A stretch of 64,000 nucleotides of DNA. Source: Atkinsonella hypoxylon. Its lineage: Eukaryota; Ascomycota; Sordariomycetes; Hypocreales; Clavicipitaceae. Shown piece after piece: positions 1-10,400 of the stretch; positions within the stretch are counted from its first letter, which is position 1; every line of letters starts with the position of its first letter. The DNA is taken from assembly GCA_000729835.1 (NCBI GenBank), contig JFHB01000089.1, forward strand, positions 1 to 64,000, in the 5' to 3' direction. The translations under genes and the position numbers were made by a program. The notes beneath the pieces were generated by a model. The model did not search any database. It saw only the letters and a program-made list of their open reading frames with translations, and was not told where the DNA came from.

Positions 1-2754
1 AGGCATATGCAGAATGCACAGTGTATTAGTGCGAATTAACATTTTTTATATTTAGTGGTATATACACTAATATATAGTAGTATAGTACTAATATCTAGTG
101 GTATAGTGCACTAATATATATCTAGTGGTATAGTGCACTAATACCTAGTAGTATAGTGCTATAGAAATACACTCTAGATCTCTTGCTTAGAAATTAATAC
201 TGTATGCTTAGTATATGCTGAGCATATGCTGGGCATATGCCATTCTGCCTAAATCTACACCCGCTCTGGCTCCACTCTGGACCAATCTACACATACGCTG
301 GACCTGAGATTTACTGTACACCCGTTGGCATACTACCCTCTAGGTATATATCTGTACTTCCGGGCCAGGGATCAATATACATAATGCATATTTCATTTGT
401 CCCCGGAGCTTTCACCTGCATATGACTATCCAATCTCCTGGTAATCCTCTGGTTGTGGCTCCCTGCCCATGTCAGGCACCACCTACCATTCTGCGAAGAA
501 GACAGGCCCCCTTGTCGAAGTAATACCCCCCTTGTTTGAAGTAATAGCAATAAAAGATGAGCAAATGGGACAGAGCGGTTTGGCATCACCCTGGCGCGCC
601 CGTCACCATGTGGCACACATCTACCCAAGCTCGTTTGTTCAAGATCCCCAGCATTTAAGCTCTGGAAGGTAGTTAGGGAGTAAGGGGGAAGGATATCTGG
701 TCTGAAGCTGTTTCTGCGAGAATATCATGCTTCGGCTGCCGTTCTTAGCGAGCGAGTCGAAGAAGAGAAGACTGTCTATCCCAATTATCTCTCCGCCGCA
801 AACATTATCCTATCACGAAGCAGATATGTATATAGAGCTCGTTGGTCACCAATATCATTTTCAGTTGAGCCCTGATTGGTGCGTGTCTCCGACAACAACC
901 ACAGCCATCACGTAACTAGATCACCCCATCCCGTAACGGGCCCAATTGCATAGCAGTGACAGCATTTGCGCACGCCGAACGACAGTGTGACTCTTGGTCT
1001 AGTCTAGTTCTCCAATCCCCAAGTCTTGTTCTTCCGCCATGAGGCATGGATTAACGACTGATGGTTGGCGGACCTAGAGAGAAAGCAATTTCCCGTGGGA
1101 TAGCCTCTCAGGAGCCGGGACCTAGGCTGATGAAGAAGCGCAACCATGAACCCTCAGATCTTCTAGAATGATCTGATGCTCGAACGACCATCGAGATCCT
1201 TGCGCTGCAGTCTCAACGTGGTCTCCACTGTTATCGGAATACCAGCTTTTCCAGCTCCAACCCGTCAGCATAGTGCAGAACTGGGCCTTATCTCCTACTT
1301 TCAGCACCTCTCGATACAAATCCGCCCCCAAAAAGGTCGGAACGGAGTATCAATAACGGCTGTGGTGGATTGGTGTCGAGCCGTCCGGGGAGGTTACATC
1401 GTATGCCTTGTAACACTTCCAGCTTGGACCATGCTGGGGTGACGACACTTACGAGGTGATAGGCTTGCAGTCGATATTGCTATTGTAAGATGCGTCCTGG
1501 ATTCTCGACGATTCATGCCGCGAATGCCAGCCATCTCTGTCGTTCATGCCACGAGTGCTGAGCAGTAATGTTTGTGGGATCTGCGCCGATCCGCTGCCTC
1601 AGTGGTCACGCGATTTCGTGTTTTCACCGACCATGGTGACTGCAAAATCCTCCTACTGTGGAGGGTAAATGCATTCTAGCCCAATTCAGGGGCCAAAACG
1701 GCCGCTCACCACTGCACTGCATTATAGGTGTCCTCACCGAGGTCTACAATCAAGACGCTGCTAGCTACTCTATCATCAGATTTAGATGTGGCTTCGCTTT
1801 CTGTGTATCTCATGGCCGATGCACCAGGGATAATCTCGTGCTATCGTGCAGATAATAGGTAGGCCTAAGCGAGGGTAAGAACTAAGATATATTAGTTATT
1901 TTAGCTCTCTACCTAGGTATCTATTTCAATCCTAAGTCCCCTAACCACTGGGGAAAGGTAGTTCAACAAGTTTAGTAACTTAAAAGGCATACCTAGTCTG
2001 CTAAGGGGCTAAACCGCAATTGCGTTTTTAAACTATTCCCTATATAGATATCCTGGTCGCATATACACAGCAGCAGAATCACAATTAAGCTGCAACTGTA
2101 GCCGAAAATATAGATGTTGTGAAGGCATGCTTAAAGTTCAAACTAAGCCCATGCAACGGTGCCGTGATTGCATTAAGTAGAGTTCGTACCAGAAACGATA
2201 CTCTTTTTCGTGGTAGTGCCTGTATGTTTCATCGCCCGGCCGCAGAGTATATTGCATTACGTGAGAGGTAGGCGAGGCATTTGGCATCGAGTTTGGAAAA
2301 TTTAGCATCTACATGTAGTCAGAGAGGTTGGCAAATGAGCAATAGCTGGTTCTGCACGAACAATCTGGTAATTTAGTCTGCGTGGTATGAACGGAATCGG
2401 ATTAACTATGATGCCGGTGGATTACGTCGCTTTCCCTGCGCCCAGCATGACGATGAAATCGGTGGCCATAGCTCCGGAGTAGTAAAAAGAGCCGGCAGAG
2501 CTTCCTTTGTATGATAGATTCATCTGTCTTGTTAGCTATCTACATACTGCTACATTCGTCACTATCGAATGAATCCTTAGCACACTGCGTGTGGGAGCAG
2601 CTCGTTCGTGGCATCGGCGGGGTTAATTGGATGAGCCCTTGACGTGATCCTCCAGTTCCGGTTCTCGTGTTCCTAACTCTGTGCGAGAACAGCATTTGCG
2701 CCTTCCAACTCGCCCCTTTCTGAAGCATCAGTGGAAACCGCTTTGTCCTGAGCA
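1..2754. other. Gene-free left flank, AT-rich at its edge
   Basis: I recognise no gene here on either strand. Short open frames exist but none has family features, convincing splice sites or plausible codon use. The first 240 bases are AT-rich and repetitive (separate entry), followed by clustered GCATATGC palindromes near 205-241. Around 510-550 the segment CCCCCTTGT(C/T)GAAGTAATA occurs twice in direct tandem. About 1850-2060 is again AT-rich. The last 100-200 bases probably contain the promoter and 5' leader of the GMF gene. This may be degenerate repeat DNA, but I cannot name an element. Confidence 0.6.
51..164. repeat. Imperfect tandem repeat with palindromic TAGTGCACTA cores
   Basis: Four to five diverged units of roughly 25-30 nt follow each other, each built on TAGTGGTATAGTGCACTAAT or a near variant. 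Two units contain the perfect palindrome TAGTGCACTA and the others carry altered copies. The array starts inside an AT-rich stretch and stops by about 165. No coding potential is visible. It could be a minisatellite or the edge of a decayed mobile element. Confidence 0.7.
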
Positions 2755-3437
2755 ATGGTGCGATACCGTTCTTCGCACCCAGCCGAGCACCCTGTTGGGC
2801 CAAGCTCGCTGATGCTAACACCCGAACCAACCTAGGCGTCCGAGTCGAGATTGTACACTTTCTCAGCCGAGACGAAGGAACAGCTTCTCAAATTCCGCCT
2901 GACTACTTCCAGGGCTAAAGATCCCCAAGCCGTCATCTGTGCGCCGACCCACTGGTCCAGGCACATTCCCCTTTATTGTGCTTTGTTCGGATTGCAAAGC
3001 TAACTACATGACTTGTCCTGATCAGACATGATTGATAAGAACACGCACGAGATTCGACAAGCCCTTGACGACTACGACGAAGCGCGAGTGTACAAGTCCC
3101 TTGAGGAGGTTGGTGACAACCTGCCGGATCATACGCCGCGATTCGTTCTCCTGAGCTACCCTCTGACCACAGTATGTCATTGTTTGTTTGCCTTCCTGCG
3201 ACGCTTGCATCATCTCCTGTTCGCAATCTAACCAGTCGTCTGCCAACCAAGTCGGACGGTCGAATGTCAGTGCCTTATGTGCTGCTGTATTATCTCCCCA
3301 TAACGTGCAATGCCGAGGTCAGGATGCTGTATGCCGGCGCAAAGGAGCTCATGCGAAGTACAAGTGAGGCTGGCAGTGTAATCGACATGGAGTCCGTGGA
3401 TGATTTGGAAGATATTCCTGAAAAGTTGGCCAAATGA
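2755..3437 (+). CDS. Glia maturation factor (GMF)-type ADF-homology protein
   Basis: Small actin-regulatory protein of the ADF/cofilin fold. In known members, GMF binds the Arp2/3 complex, promotes debranching of actin filaments and inhibits nucleation; it acts at cortical actin patches. I model four exons: 2755-2757, 2836-2938, 3026-3171 and 3252-3437, giving about 145 residues, the usual GMF length. The first coding exon is only the ATG, followed by GTGCGA; introns 1 and 2 both carry GCTAAC branch sites. Family features are the N-terminal RLYTFS and KFRL segments, the central RFVLLSY, SVPYVLLYY, and the typical C-terminal RMLYAGAK motif followed by an acidic stretch. It converges on NBP35, 120 bp from its stop. 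The body is secure; the start depends on the micro-exon and lacks transcript support. Confidence 0.85.
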
Positions 3438-3557
3438 AGAACAAATCATACAGAGTTTAAAAAGAATAGTGAGACAATGTGTTGACCTTATCGGATAGTA
3501 GATTCTATCATACCATTAGGCATATACAGCATACATCATCATTATTATCATCATAGT

Positions 3558-4595
3558 CTATTCTTCAGGCAGCACGCTTTTGGTGTCTAAACCAAGCTGT
3601 TCTGCCACATTCTTAACCACCTCCTTGAACGCCAGACAGGCCGGGCTGTCTGGAAACGAATCAAAGTAGCTCTCTCCGTAATCGCATGCCATCCGTATCC
3701 TCGGATCGAGAGGAACAGTCCCTAAGAAAGGAATGCCCATCTCCTCCGCTAGTCCCTTCCCACCACCAGTCGTAGGTCTGAATATTTGACTCTCACCTTT
3801 ACACTTGGGGCATACGAAGCCGCTCATATTCTCTGCCAGCCCGATGATCCTGATTCCCGCTTTGCGACAAAAATCAATCTCCTTGCGCACATCAAGGAGC
3901 GAAACCTCTTGCGGCGTAGTCACAACCACGGCACCATCGATGCCACTCTCCCTGAGGAACGAGTTCACGCTCAGATGCTCATCGCTGGTCCCAGGGGGGG
4001 TATCGACCAGCAGAAAATCCAACTCCCCCCATTCCACGTCCTTGAGAAACTGCTTGATCAGTCCGTTTTTCTTGGGGCCTCTCCAGATGACGGCGTCGTT
4101 CCGATTTGGCAACATGAACTGAATGCTCATCACTCCCAAGTTGTCCATAACCCAGACGGGGGACCAGCCTGAGCCACTGACATGGATCGTTTCCTCTTCG
4201 ACCCCCATCATCTTGGGGATACTCGGCCCGCAAATATCCGTGTCCATTATGCCGACATTGTTGTCTGGGTTGGTAGCAAAGGCATGCGCCAGCAGTGATG
4301 TGAATGTGCTTTTTCCGACGCCCCCCTTGCCACTTAATACGAGAATCCTGTGCTTGACATTTTGTAGGCGTGCTGAAATGAGTGGGATGTCTGGATCGGG
4401 TCCCTTGGGCGCGGATGCGCATATGGCTTGGTTGGGACAGCCGGCGCAAGAGTCAGCTTGGCCAGCTTGTTGAGATTCTGGACCCGGGCAGTACTCTGGC
4501 TCTGGCGCAACGAGTTGGGGCTTCTGTTTGATGGGGTTGGAGAGTACGTCGGCTACCGATTCTGGCTCTTCAACAGAAGGGGCCATCACGTTCAT
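3558..4595 (-). CDS. NBP35: Cytosolic Fe-S cluster assembly scaffold NBP35
   Basis: P-loop NTPase that, with Cfd1, forms the scaffold for [4Fe-4S] clusters destined for cytosolic and nuclear proteins (CIA pathway). Single exon, 345 residues, a usual size. What marks it as Nbp35 and not Cfd1 is the N-terminal ferredoxin-like cysteine motif, C36-X13-C50-X2-C53-X5-C59. The deviant Walker A GKGGVGKST sits near 89-97, the VDTPPGTSDEH segment at 197-207, and the paired bridging cysteines in CPKC at 262 and 265. The start is the ATG at 4595; a second in-frame ATG three codons on would give nearly the same protein. It is convergent with the GMF gene. Confidence 0.97.
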   Translation of the reverse strand: MNVMAPSVEEPESVADVLSNPIKQKPQLVAPEPEYCPGPESQQAGQADSCAGCPNQAICASAPKGPDPDIPLISARLQNVKHRILVLSGKGGVGKSTFTSLLAHAFATNPDNNVGIMDTDICGPSIPKMMGVEEETIHVSGSGWSPVWVMDNLGVMSIQFMLPNRNDAVIWRGPKKNGLIKQFLKDVEWGELDFLLVDTPPGTSDEHLSVNSFLRESGIDGAVVVTTPQEVSLLDVRKEIDFCRKAGIRIIGLAENMSGFVCPKCKGESQIFRPTTGGGKGLAEEMGIPFLGTVPLDPRIRMACDYGESYFDSFPDSPACLAFKEVVKNVAEQLGLDTKSVLPEE

Positions 4596-5033
4596 ACATT
4601 GATGTAGGATGTGAGGCGTAACAAGTGACGAGGTTACGAGTGGTACTTGTGAAATGGCTTGGGGCGATCCTGACGTCGGGTTCAGCTTAATAATGCGGAT
4701 CTTTAACGTTCACGCACTCACGCCCGTTACGCCCATATACCAACCATTACGGCTGTCACTATTCCTTGATCCTATTAAAAAGAAAAAAGTCATTTTTTCA
4801 TCTACGAATGAGAGTATCAATCCTGGTCCAGGAATGAATTAGAGACAGCGAGCGCTTGCATATTAGTTTTTTTACATCTATTCCTCAGGGTAGGCTGTTA
4901 AGCGCCGTCGCTTTTTCCATTCGTCCTTCCTGATCTGTTTTCTTGTTTCACAGGGGACAAGTCTCGGGTGCGAAAAAGAAACCTAGATTATGACTCATTG
5001 CTAATAGAGGCAAGGTAAAATGAGAAAAAAGTC
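4596..5033. other. Upstream region of NBP35
   Basis: About 440 bases between the NBP35 start and the tRNA-Gln. It includes several short A-rich and T-rich runs (for example 4768-4800 and 4866-4874). I see no gene. It should contain the NBP35 promoter on the minus strand and, at its right end, the 3' trailer of the minus-strand tRNA. The run of T after the tRNA that Pol III would need is read on the minus strand from the A-rich plus strand at 5024-5030 (GAAAAAAG), which gives a TTTTTT termination signal just beyond the tRNA. Confidence 0.6.
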
Positions 5034-5105
5034 AGGTTCCAGAGGGAGTCGAACCCTCGCTGGCGGAATCAGAATCCGCAGTCATAACCGTTAGACCATG
5101 GAACC
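5034..5105 (-). tRNA. tRNA-Gln (anticodon CTG)
   Basis: The minus strand folds as a complete cloverleaf of 72 nt including the discriminator base. The acceptor stem pairs GGTTCCA with TGGAACC perfectly. The anticodon stem GCGGA/TCCGC encloses the loop TTCTGAT, so the anticodon is CTG, reading CAG (glutamine). The T arm is the canonical GAGGG-TTCGACT-CCCTC. No intron and no encoded CCA are present, as expected for a fungal nuclear tRNA. The internal B box GGTTCGACTCC is intact, and a run of six T follows within a few bases on the transcribed strand, consistent with Pol III termination. Confidence 0.97.
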
Positions 5106-5363
5106 AGATGAAGCGGTTAGCCACTTCCCATGACCAACTGTCAGACCCTATGTAATTGTATTTTATACAGCCTTAGAAATTTGTGGCATCATCCGCGGGA
5201 CCCTCTGATCCTTATCAACTCTTTATCACCCCACGTAAATTTTTCTCCGTTTGACGGAGTTACGACGAGGGCCGCATCAATCGAGGGGCAATACCTGACT
5301 TTCTCGCACGACTCATGCTCGGACGAAACTCTAAATAAGTGAAGCCTGAAAATTATCGTCGCA

Positions 5364-6415
5364 ATGGCGGATGCAACTGTTCAGAGTTTGCGAGAGAGCC
5401 TTTGTTCTGAATCAAACCCTCTCCCTGTCCGATTTCGAGCTCTCTTTTCGCTCAAGCATGTTGCGACAACGGGTGAGCCCGCGACTGCTGTGGATGCTAT
5501 TGAGGCCATCGCAGCTGCGTTTGCGTCTCCTTCAGCACTTTTGAAACACGAACTGGCGTACTGCCTTGGACAAACGAAGAACGATGCCGCAATTAAACCT
5601 TTGAGAGATGTGCTCTCAAATCTAAAAGAGGACCCTATGTGTCGCCATGAAGCTGCTGAGGCCCTGGGCGCACTGGGGAGCCCCGAGAACCTAGAACTGT
5701 TGAAGTACTTCCGCGACCGTGAGGGCGAGGAAGTTGTTGTGACAGAGACTTGCGAGATTGCTGTTGATAGGATAGAATGGGAGAATTCACAAGCGCGCCA
5801 ACAAGAAAAATTACGGCAGAGGTTCGTGGTCAAATCTTTTATTTTTTTTTCTTATGGTTCATTATTATTGCCGACACAGTGATCGTAATAGTAACATTTC
5901 TTGTTTACAGCGACTTTGCTTCGATTGATCCTGCGCCACCTTTGCCCGAGACCGAAAAGACTCTTGAAGAACTCGAAAAAACTCTCATGGATACCAACCA
6001 GCCTCTATTTATGCGATACCGCGCTATGTTTGCTTTGCGTGATCTCGCCTCACCGCCCGACTGCCCAACCGCGGTACCAGCCGTCCTAGCCCTGGCCAAG
6101 GGTTTTGCGGACTCTTCTGCATTATTTCGCCATGAGATTGCTTTTGTTTTTGGTCAGCTATCGCATCCTGCTTCTATTCCCGCCCTGACTGAGGCTCTGA
6201 GCAATATTAATGAAGCGAGCATGGTTCGACATGAAGCTGCGGAAGCGCTCGGCAGTCTTGGGGAGGAAAAAGGCGTCGAGGAGATCTTGAAGCGCTTCCT
6301 CCATGACCAGGAGAAGGTCGTCCGGGAGAGTGTGATTGTAGCTCTGGATATGGCAGAGTATGAGCAGAGTGGTAAGGCCGAATATGCATTGATACCGGAA
6401 GCTGCTAGTGCTTAG
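5364..6415 (+). CDS. LIA1: Deoxyhypusine hydroxylase (Lia1 family)
   Basis: Di-iron monooxygenase that hydroxylates deoxyhypusine on eIF5A, the second and last step of hypusine formation. Two exons, 5364-5821 and 5911-6415, join in frame (AG|C, serine 153) to give 320 residues, a usual length. It is built of two symmetric blocks of HEAT-like repeats. The four metal-binding His-Glu pairs are all present: KHE at 62-63, RHE at 95-96, RHE at 227-228 and RHE at 259-260. The linker between the halves carries an acidic ETEKTLEELEKT stretch, and the intron falls at this linker. It lies between the tRNA and the minus-strand RPA12 gene, converging with RPA12 with only about 60 bp between stop codons. 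Confidence 0.97.
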
Positions 6416-6477
6416 GCCTAAGAGTGACGCTTTTACATATAAGAACATAGCATGAATCGAGATACCCTCCCGATTCC

Positions 6478-6984
6478 TCAATTGTTTTCTTGCCATCTGA
6501 ATACAAGTGAAAAATTAGTACAGGTACAACGAAACGAAAATGGAAAGTAGCCCAGAAAATGACATACGAGAAACCACACTCGCAATTATAAATCATTGTC
6601 GATCCTTCATCGGCGCCGCGAAGTTGCACGTTGGAGTATTTGACCTCGTCCCGGCCACAGTTGGGGCATCGCTCTTGCGCGGTGCTTTCGGTCTGCAGGT
6701 TATGTCTTTCCACACGTTGTACAGTAGACTGTAATTTTTGTCGGAGCTCTGAGGGGAAGTCAGAGGGCTTTGACTTTGTTACAATGACTTTTGATCCAGT
6801 ATCTAAGTGATGGCGAATCGGTCAGTGAACCTTAGTAACAATAAGTCCATCTCAGCTATTGTCGCAAACCTTTGTTCCATGCACCACAGCATTCACATTG
6901 TAACGAATTCTTCTTGGTGCCTTTGGTAGCAGGCAGGAGATTGCCGCAATCTGTGCAAAAAACAAGAGTTCCAATCGCAGCCAT
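6478..6984 (-). CDS. RPA12: RNA polymerase I subunit RPA12 (A12.2)
   Basis: Small Pol I subunit needed for transcript cleavage and termination in the nucleolus. Three exons on the minus strand: 6984-6870, 6802-6568 and 6496-6478, total 122 residues, the usual size. The N-terminal zinc ribbon has FCTDCG and CECCGAW; the C-terminal TFIIS-like ribbon has CPNCG and, later, CECG. The acidic hairpin that inserts into the active site is seen as RGADEGST, slightly changed from the common RSADE form. The last exon contributes only the end of the protein, WQENN. The start MAAIGTLVF is typical. It is divergent from SCC2 with about 500 bp between start codons. The short last exon is supported by a clean GTATGT donor and TTCAG acceptor. 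Confidence 0.94.
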
Positions 6985-7490
6985 AGTTATTGATGACGGG
7001 TGCAATGGCATCGACAATGGAGAATGTCGATTCGGAGAGGATGCAAGTTTCGCTCGGCATTTCCAATCTCGATAAAACTGACAAGCTTATCAGAACAGTA
7101 CGGGAATGAGGGGGAAGAACTCATGATTGGCCAGAAATCATCTGACATGGATGGACCCATTTATGCGCCGCTAGGTGGTGGTTACCTGGATGTCGCAAGT
7201 ATCCCAAAGTCGAGCTTCATGCCGGCGAAAGCCTCATTCCGCATCTTGGATCGCTGTCGATGTTCGCTCATATCTTTCGCTTTGCTGTGCGTTATTCGCT
7301 GTCTGGGCTAATGCAGATTTGCAGCTCCTGCTCTGGTCTGGATAATTTTTCCGCTGCTTAGTTCCATTGCCGCAGTCGCAATTGTCTAGGCTATTGTCTT
7401 TCGCCTTTGCACCTTCCTCATGCGACGAACACGGACGGCTCTTGCCCTCAACCATGACTGACTGGCTCGCCTATTGTAACGATCTACAAT
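6985..7490. other. Divergent intergenic region RPA12 / SCC2
   Basis: About 500 bases separate the two divergent start codons, so both promoters must lie here. I see no additional gene and no clear TATA box. Whether the promoter is truly bidirectional cannot be told from sequence alone. Confidence 0.6.
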
Positions 7491-10400
7491 ATGGAAGACA
7501 TGGCTCCCTATAACACTAACGGATCGAAGAATGGGGTTGGAACGGGACAGGCATCCTGTGCGCCCATGAACAATCTATCTCGACCGTTCACGCTCCAGGA
7601 GTCGCTGCCCTATTCACCACAGACTTCGACTGCACCATTCTTGCCTGGTGAGTGCTTCATAAACTATCAATAACCTGGTAATTTTAAGCGCTGCAAGATC
7701 AAGTTGACCAACCACTCAGTCCACAGACATTATTCCAGACCCTAGCGTTGGCTCTGGATCACCTTCTCTGGGCATCGGCGATTTGTATCGCACCCAGGAC
7801 TTCGATAAAGTGAATCAGGAAGCAATAAACTCAACAAATGGCACTAAGAATCTAAAACAAACTGTTGATCATGTTCTACATGATTTGAAACCATCAAAAA
7901 GAACTCAATAGTAAGTACCAGTAAAGCGATCTATGCGTGTGGCAGCAATCCTAATGGCTCCTCAGTAAATTTCCGTTCGTGCCTCAAAGCGGCCCGCGGA
8001 TGTCGTCATCGAAACACCAGAAAAGCATATCGGAAAATCTGTCACCCCTTGCAAAAGCGGTTTATGAAAAGGTGGGCAGCTTCTTCAAGGCGACAAAGTC
8101 AAATACTCTTAGCCCTAAAACCGTGAACGGCGAGTTTGAAAGATCTATCAAACCTGTCGGTGCTCAAACCCCAACAATTACATCGGCACAGACGCCGTCT
8201 GGCTCAACCAGTAGCGAAAAACTACATCATCCCAGGATAGAAGTGGCAATACCTTCGAAACCTATCGATCGCTCATCCTACAACGAGATTCCGGAGTTCG
8301 ACCAGCCTGACCAGCAGTCATTTGTTACCCCGTCAGACCAGTTAGTAGTAGACGCGCGGCATTACACGCAGGTCCAGTTGAAATTACAAGATACCATTGT
8401 TGTTAAACATCCAGATTTTCGCATTGAACTGCCTGGCGCTGGAATCCAGGCTGATGATTATGTTGAGTATAAAGTCGCTCCTGATGCACCCGAGAACCTG
8501 TCAGTCAAAAGGAAAGAGGGACAAGCTTTCGGAGAAAGTCAAGAGCCCATAGGGACAAGCCTCGATCACCGTGAACGAGGCGAAGCCGCAGTGGATGCTC
8601 TAGAAAATCTAATGCGTTTTGTGTTCTCAGCTGCAGGCAGTGCCTTGGCTCTTGAACCTGGCCTGGATCACATAATTACAATTACAAACGATCAAGAAGC
8701 TGCTATGACGGCCACGACTCAGCAAAAGATGCATACTGCACTTCAAAAAGTCATCAGCCTGAAAATTTTCGATTCTGTTCCCTTGGAGAGTCTTCTTCGA
8801 GTCATGAAGCTCAGTGAAGCCAGTTTGAAGCAGGCTGATGGCCTGGATATCCGCGTGGACGAGAGTTGGGATGAACCAGCCGTTCAAGCTTGGGTCCAGC
8901 AGTTGAACGAGGTAGAAACTGCCTTGAAATCTGCACGAACATGCCTCAGAATATTGTCTGGCTGCCGTGAGGACAAGCAGCTCTATTCTGAAAGTATAAT
9001 CACCAAGTGTGTCAATATTTTCAAAGCTGTAACTGAAGACATCGTTACACCGCTGGTGGAGCTCCGTAACTCGGGTAACTCTGGTCACCTTTTCAAGCTC
9101 ATACAGAAGCATAAGAAAGTGGTTGCATCCATTTTTGTTTGCTGTCAGAAGCTGTCAGCACTTATGGCTGAGCTCATTACCAAAATCGAGCTATCTGAGT
9201 CCGTCATCAACACTCTTGAGTTTACTGCCTCGAGGCTTATATTCGTTGAGAATGCATACTTCGAAAAAGACTCTGTAATCGGCATGCAAAAATTCGACGG
9301 CATTCGTTCCGTGGCTATGGATTTGCTGTGCCAGATTTTCTTGATTAAGCCAGATCAGAGACAGGGTATCATTGACGATATCCTGACTTCATTGGAGAAG
9401 TTACCCGTAGGCAAATTAAGCTCTAGGCAATTCAAGCTGGCCGATGGGGGTAGTATACAACCTGTATCGGCTCTAATCATGCGTCTCGTGCAAGCTAGCT
9501 CCGGTCGTATGGTGAGCGAAGATACTTCTGGTAAGAGTTTGAGGATTCGGTCACAAGATAAGGATGAGCCAGACGACGACGACGACAACCGACCACTGCA
9601 ACGAGCTCAAGCAACAGCCACTATCATGAGCGAGGACCAAGGCGCTCAACAACCGGCTGTGGCAATACAAGAGTTGGAGGCTGTCGCAGCTCCGCTGAAT
9701 GATACTGCAATGCGTAATGCATCTTATGTCATCAACTTCATTGTGAAGCGTGCCATGGGTTCGACCAAATCAGGTGACACTCCATATCGCAACCTACTGG
9801 ACCTTTTTGTGGATGACTTTACAACATGTCTTGATCTGCCAGATTGGCCGTCTGCTGAGCTGCTACTGCGACTGCTGATGGTGATGATGGTGAATTTGTT
9901 TGAAGCACCCAAAACCGCAGTTCCTGCGAAAAATATGGCCTTGGAGCTGTTGGGAACTATGAGCGCCGCCATTTCCCGCCTCCGTTCGCATATGAAAAGG
10001 ATTGCGAGTACTTTGGAAAGTAGCGACGCCGGCGAATACGCGCAGTATCTCTCGGAGCTTGCAGTCCATTGCCTGGATCAACGGTGCCCTATGGAACACA
10101 TTATTGCCTGGGCTGGGCCATATCGAGGAGCGCTTGAATATCTGCAAGGGAAAAGTTCCGACGACCCTCATCTGTCAAGTGCTGTTGCATTTTTGGTCCT
10201 GGACTGGGCAACTCGCGTGCATACAACTTATGATCACTCTCAGGAGGAAGATACCGAACGAGAGAAAGAACTCGGCCGTTCAGCCTATCGATTGCGAATG
10301 ATGATGGAGGACCGGACTTGGCTTGCAAGTGAATATACGTTCAAAGTCATTCCGGCAAATGTAGCCAAATTTGCTTTCTCAATTATCTTGCTACGCTCAA

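Noticed and set aside
3786..4172. 128-codon plus-strand frame
   Set aside because: Antisense shadow of NBP35, whose protein motifs are unmistakable on the minus strand.
8627..9112. 161-codon minus-strand frame
   Set aside because: Lies within the SCC2 coding exon on the opposite strand and has no recognisable domain.
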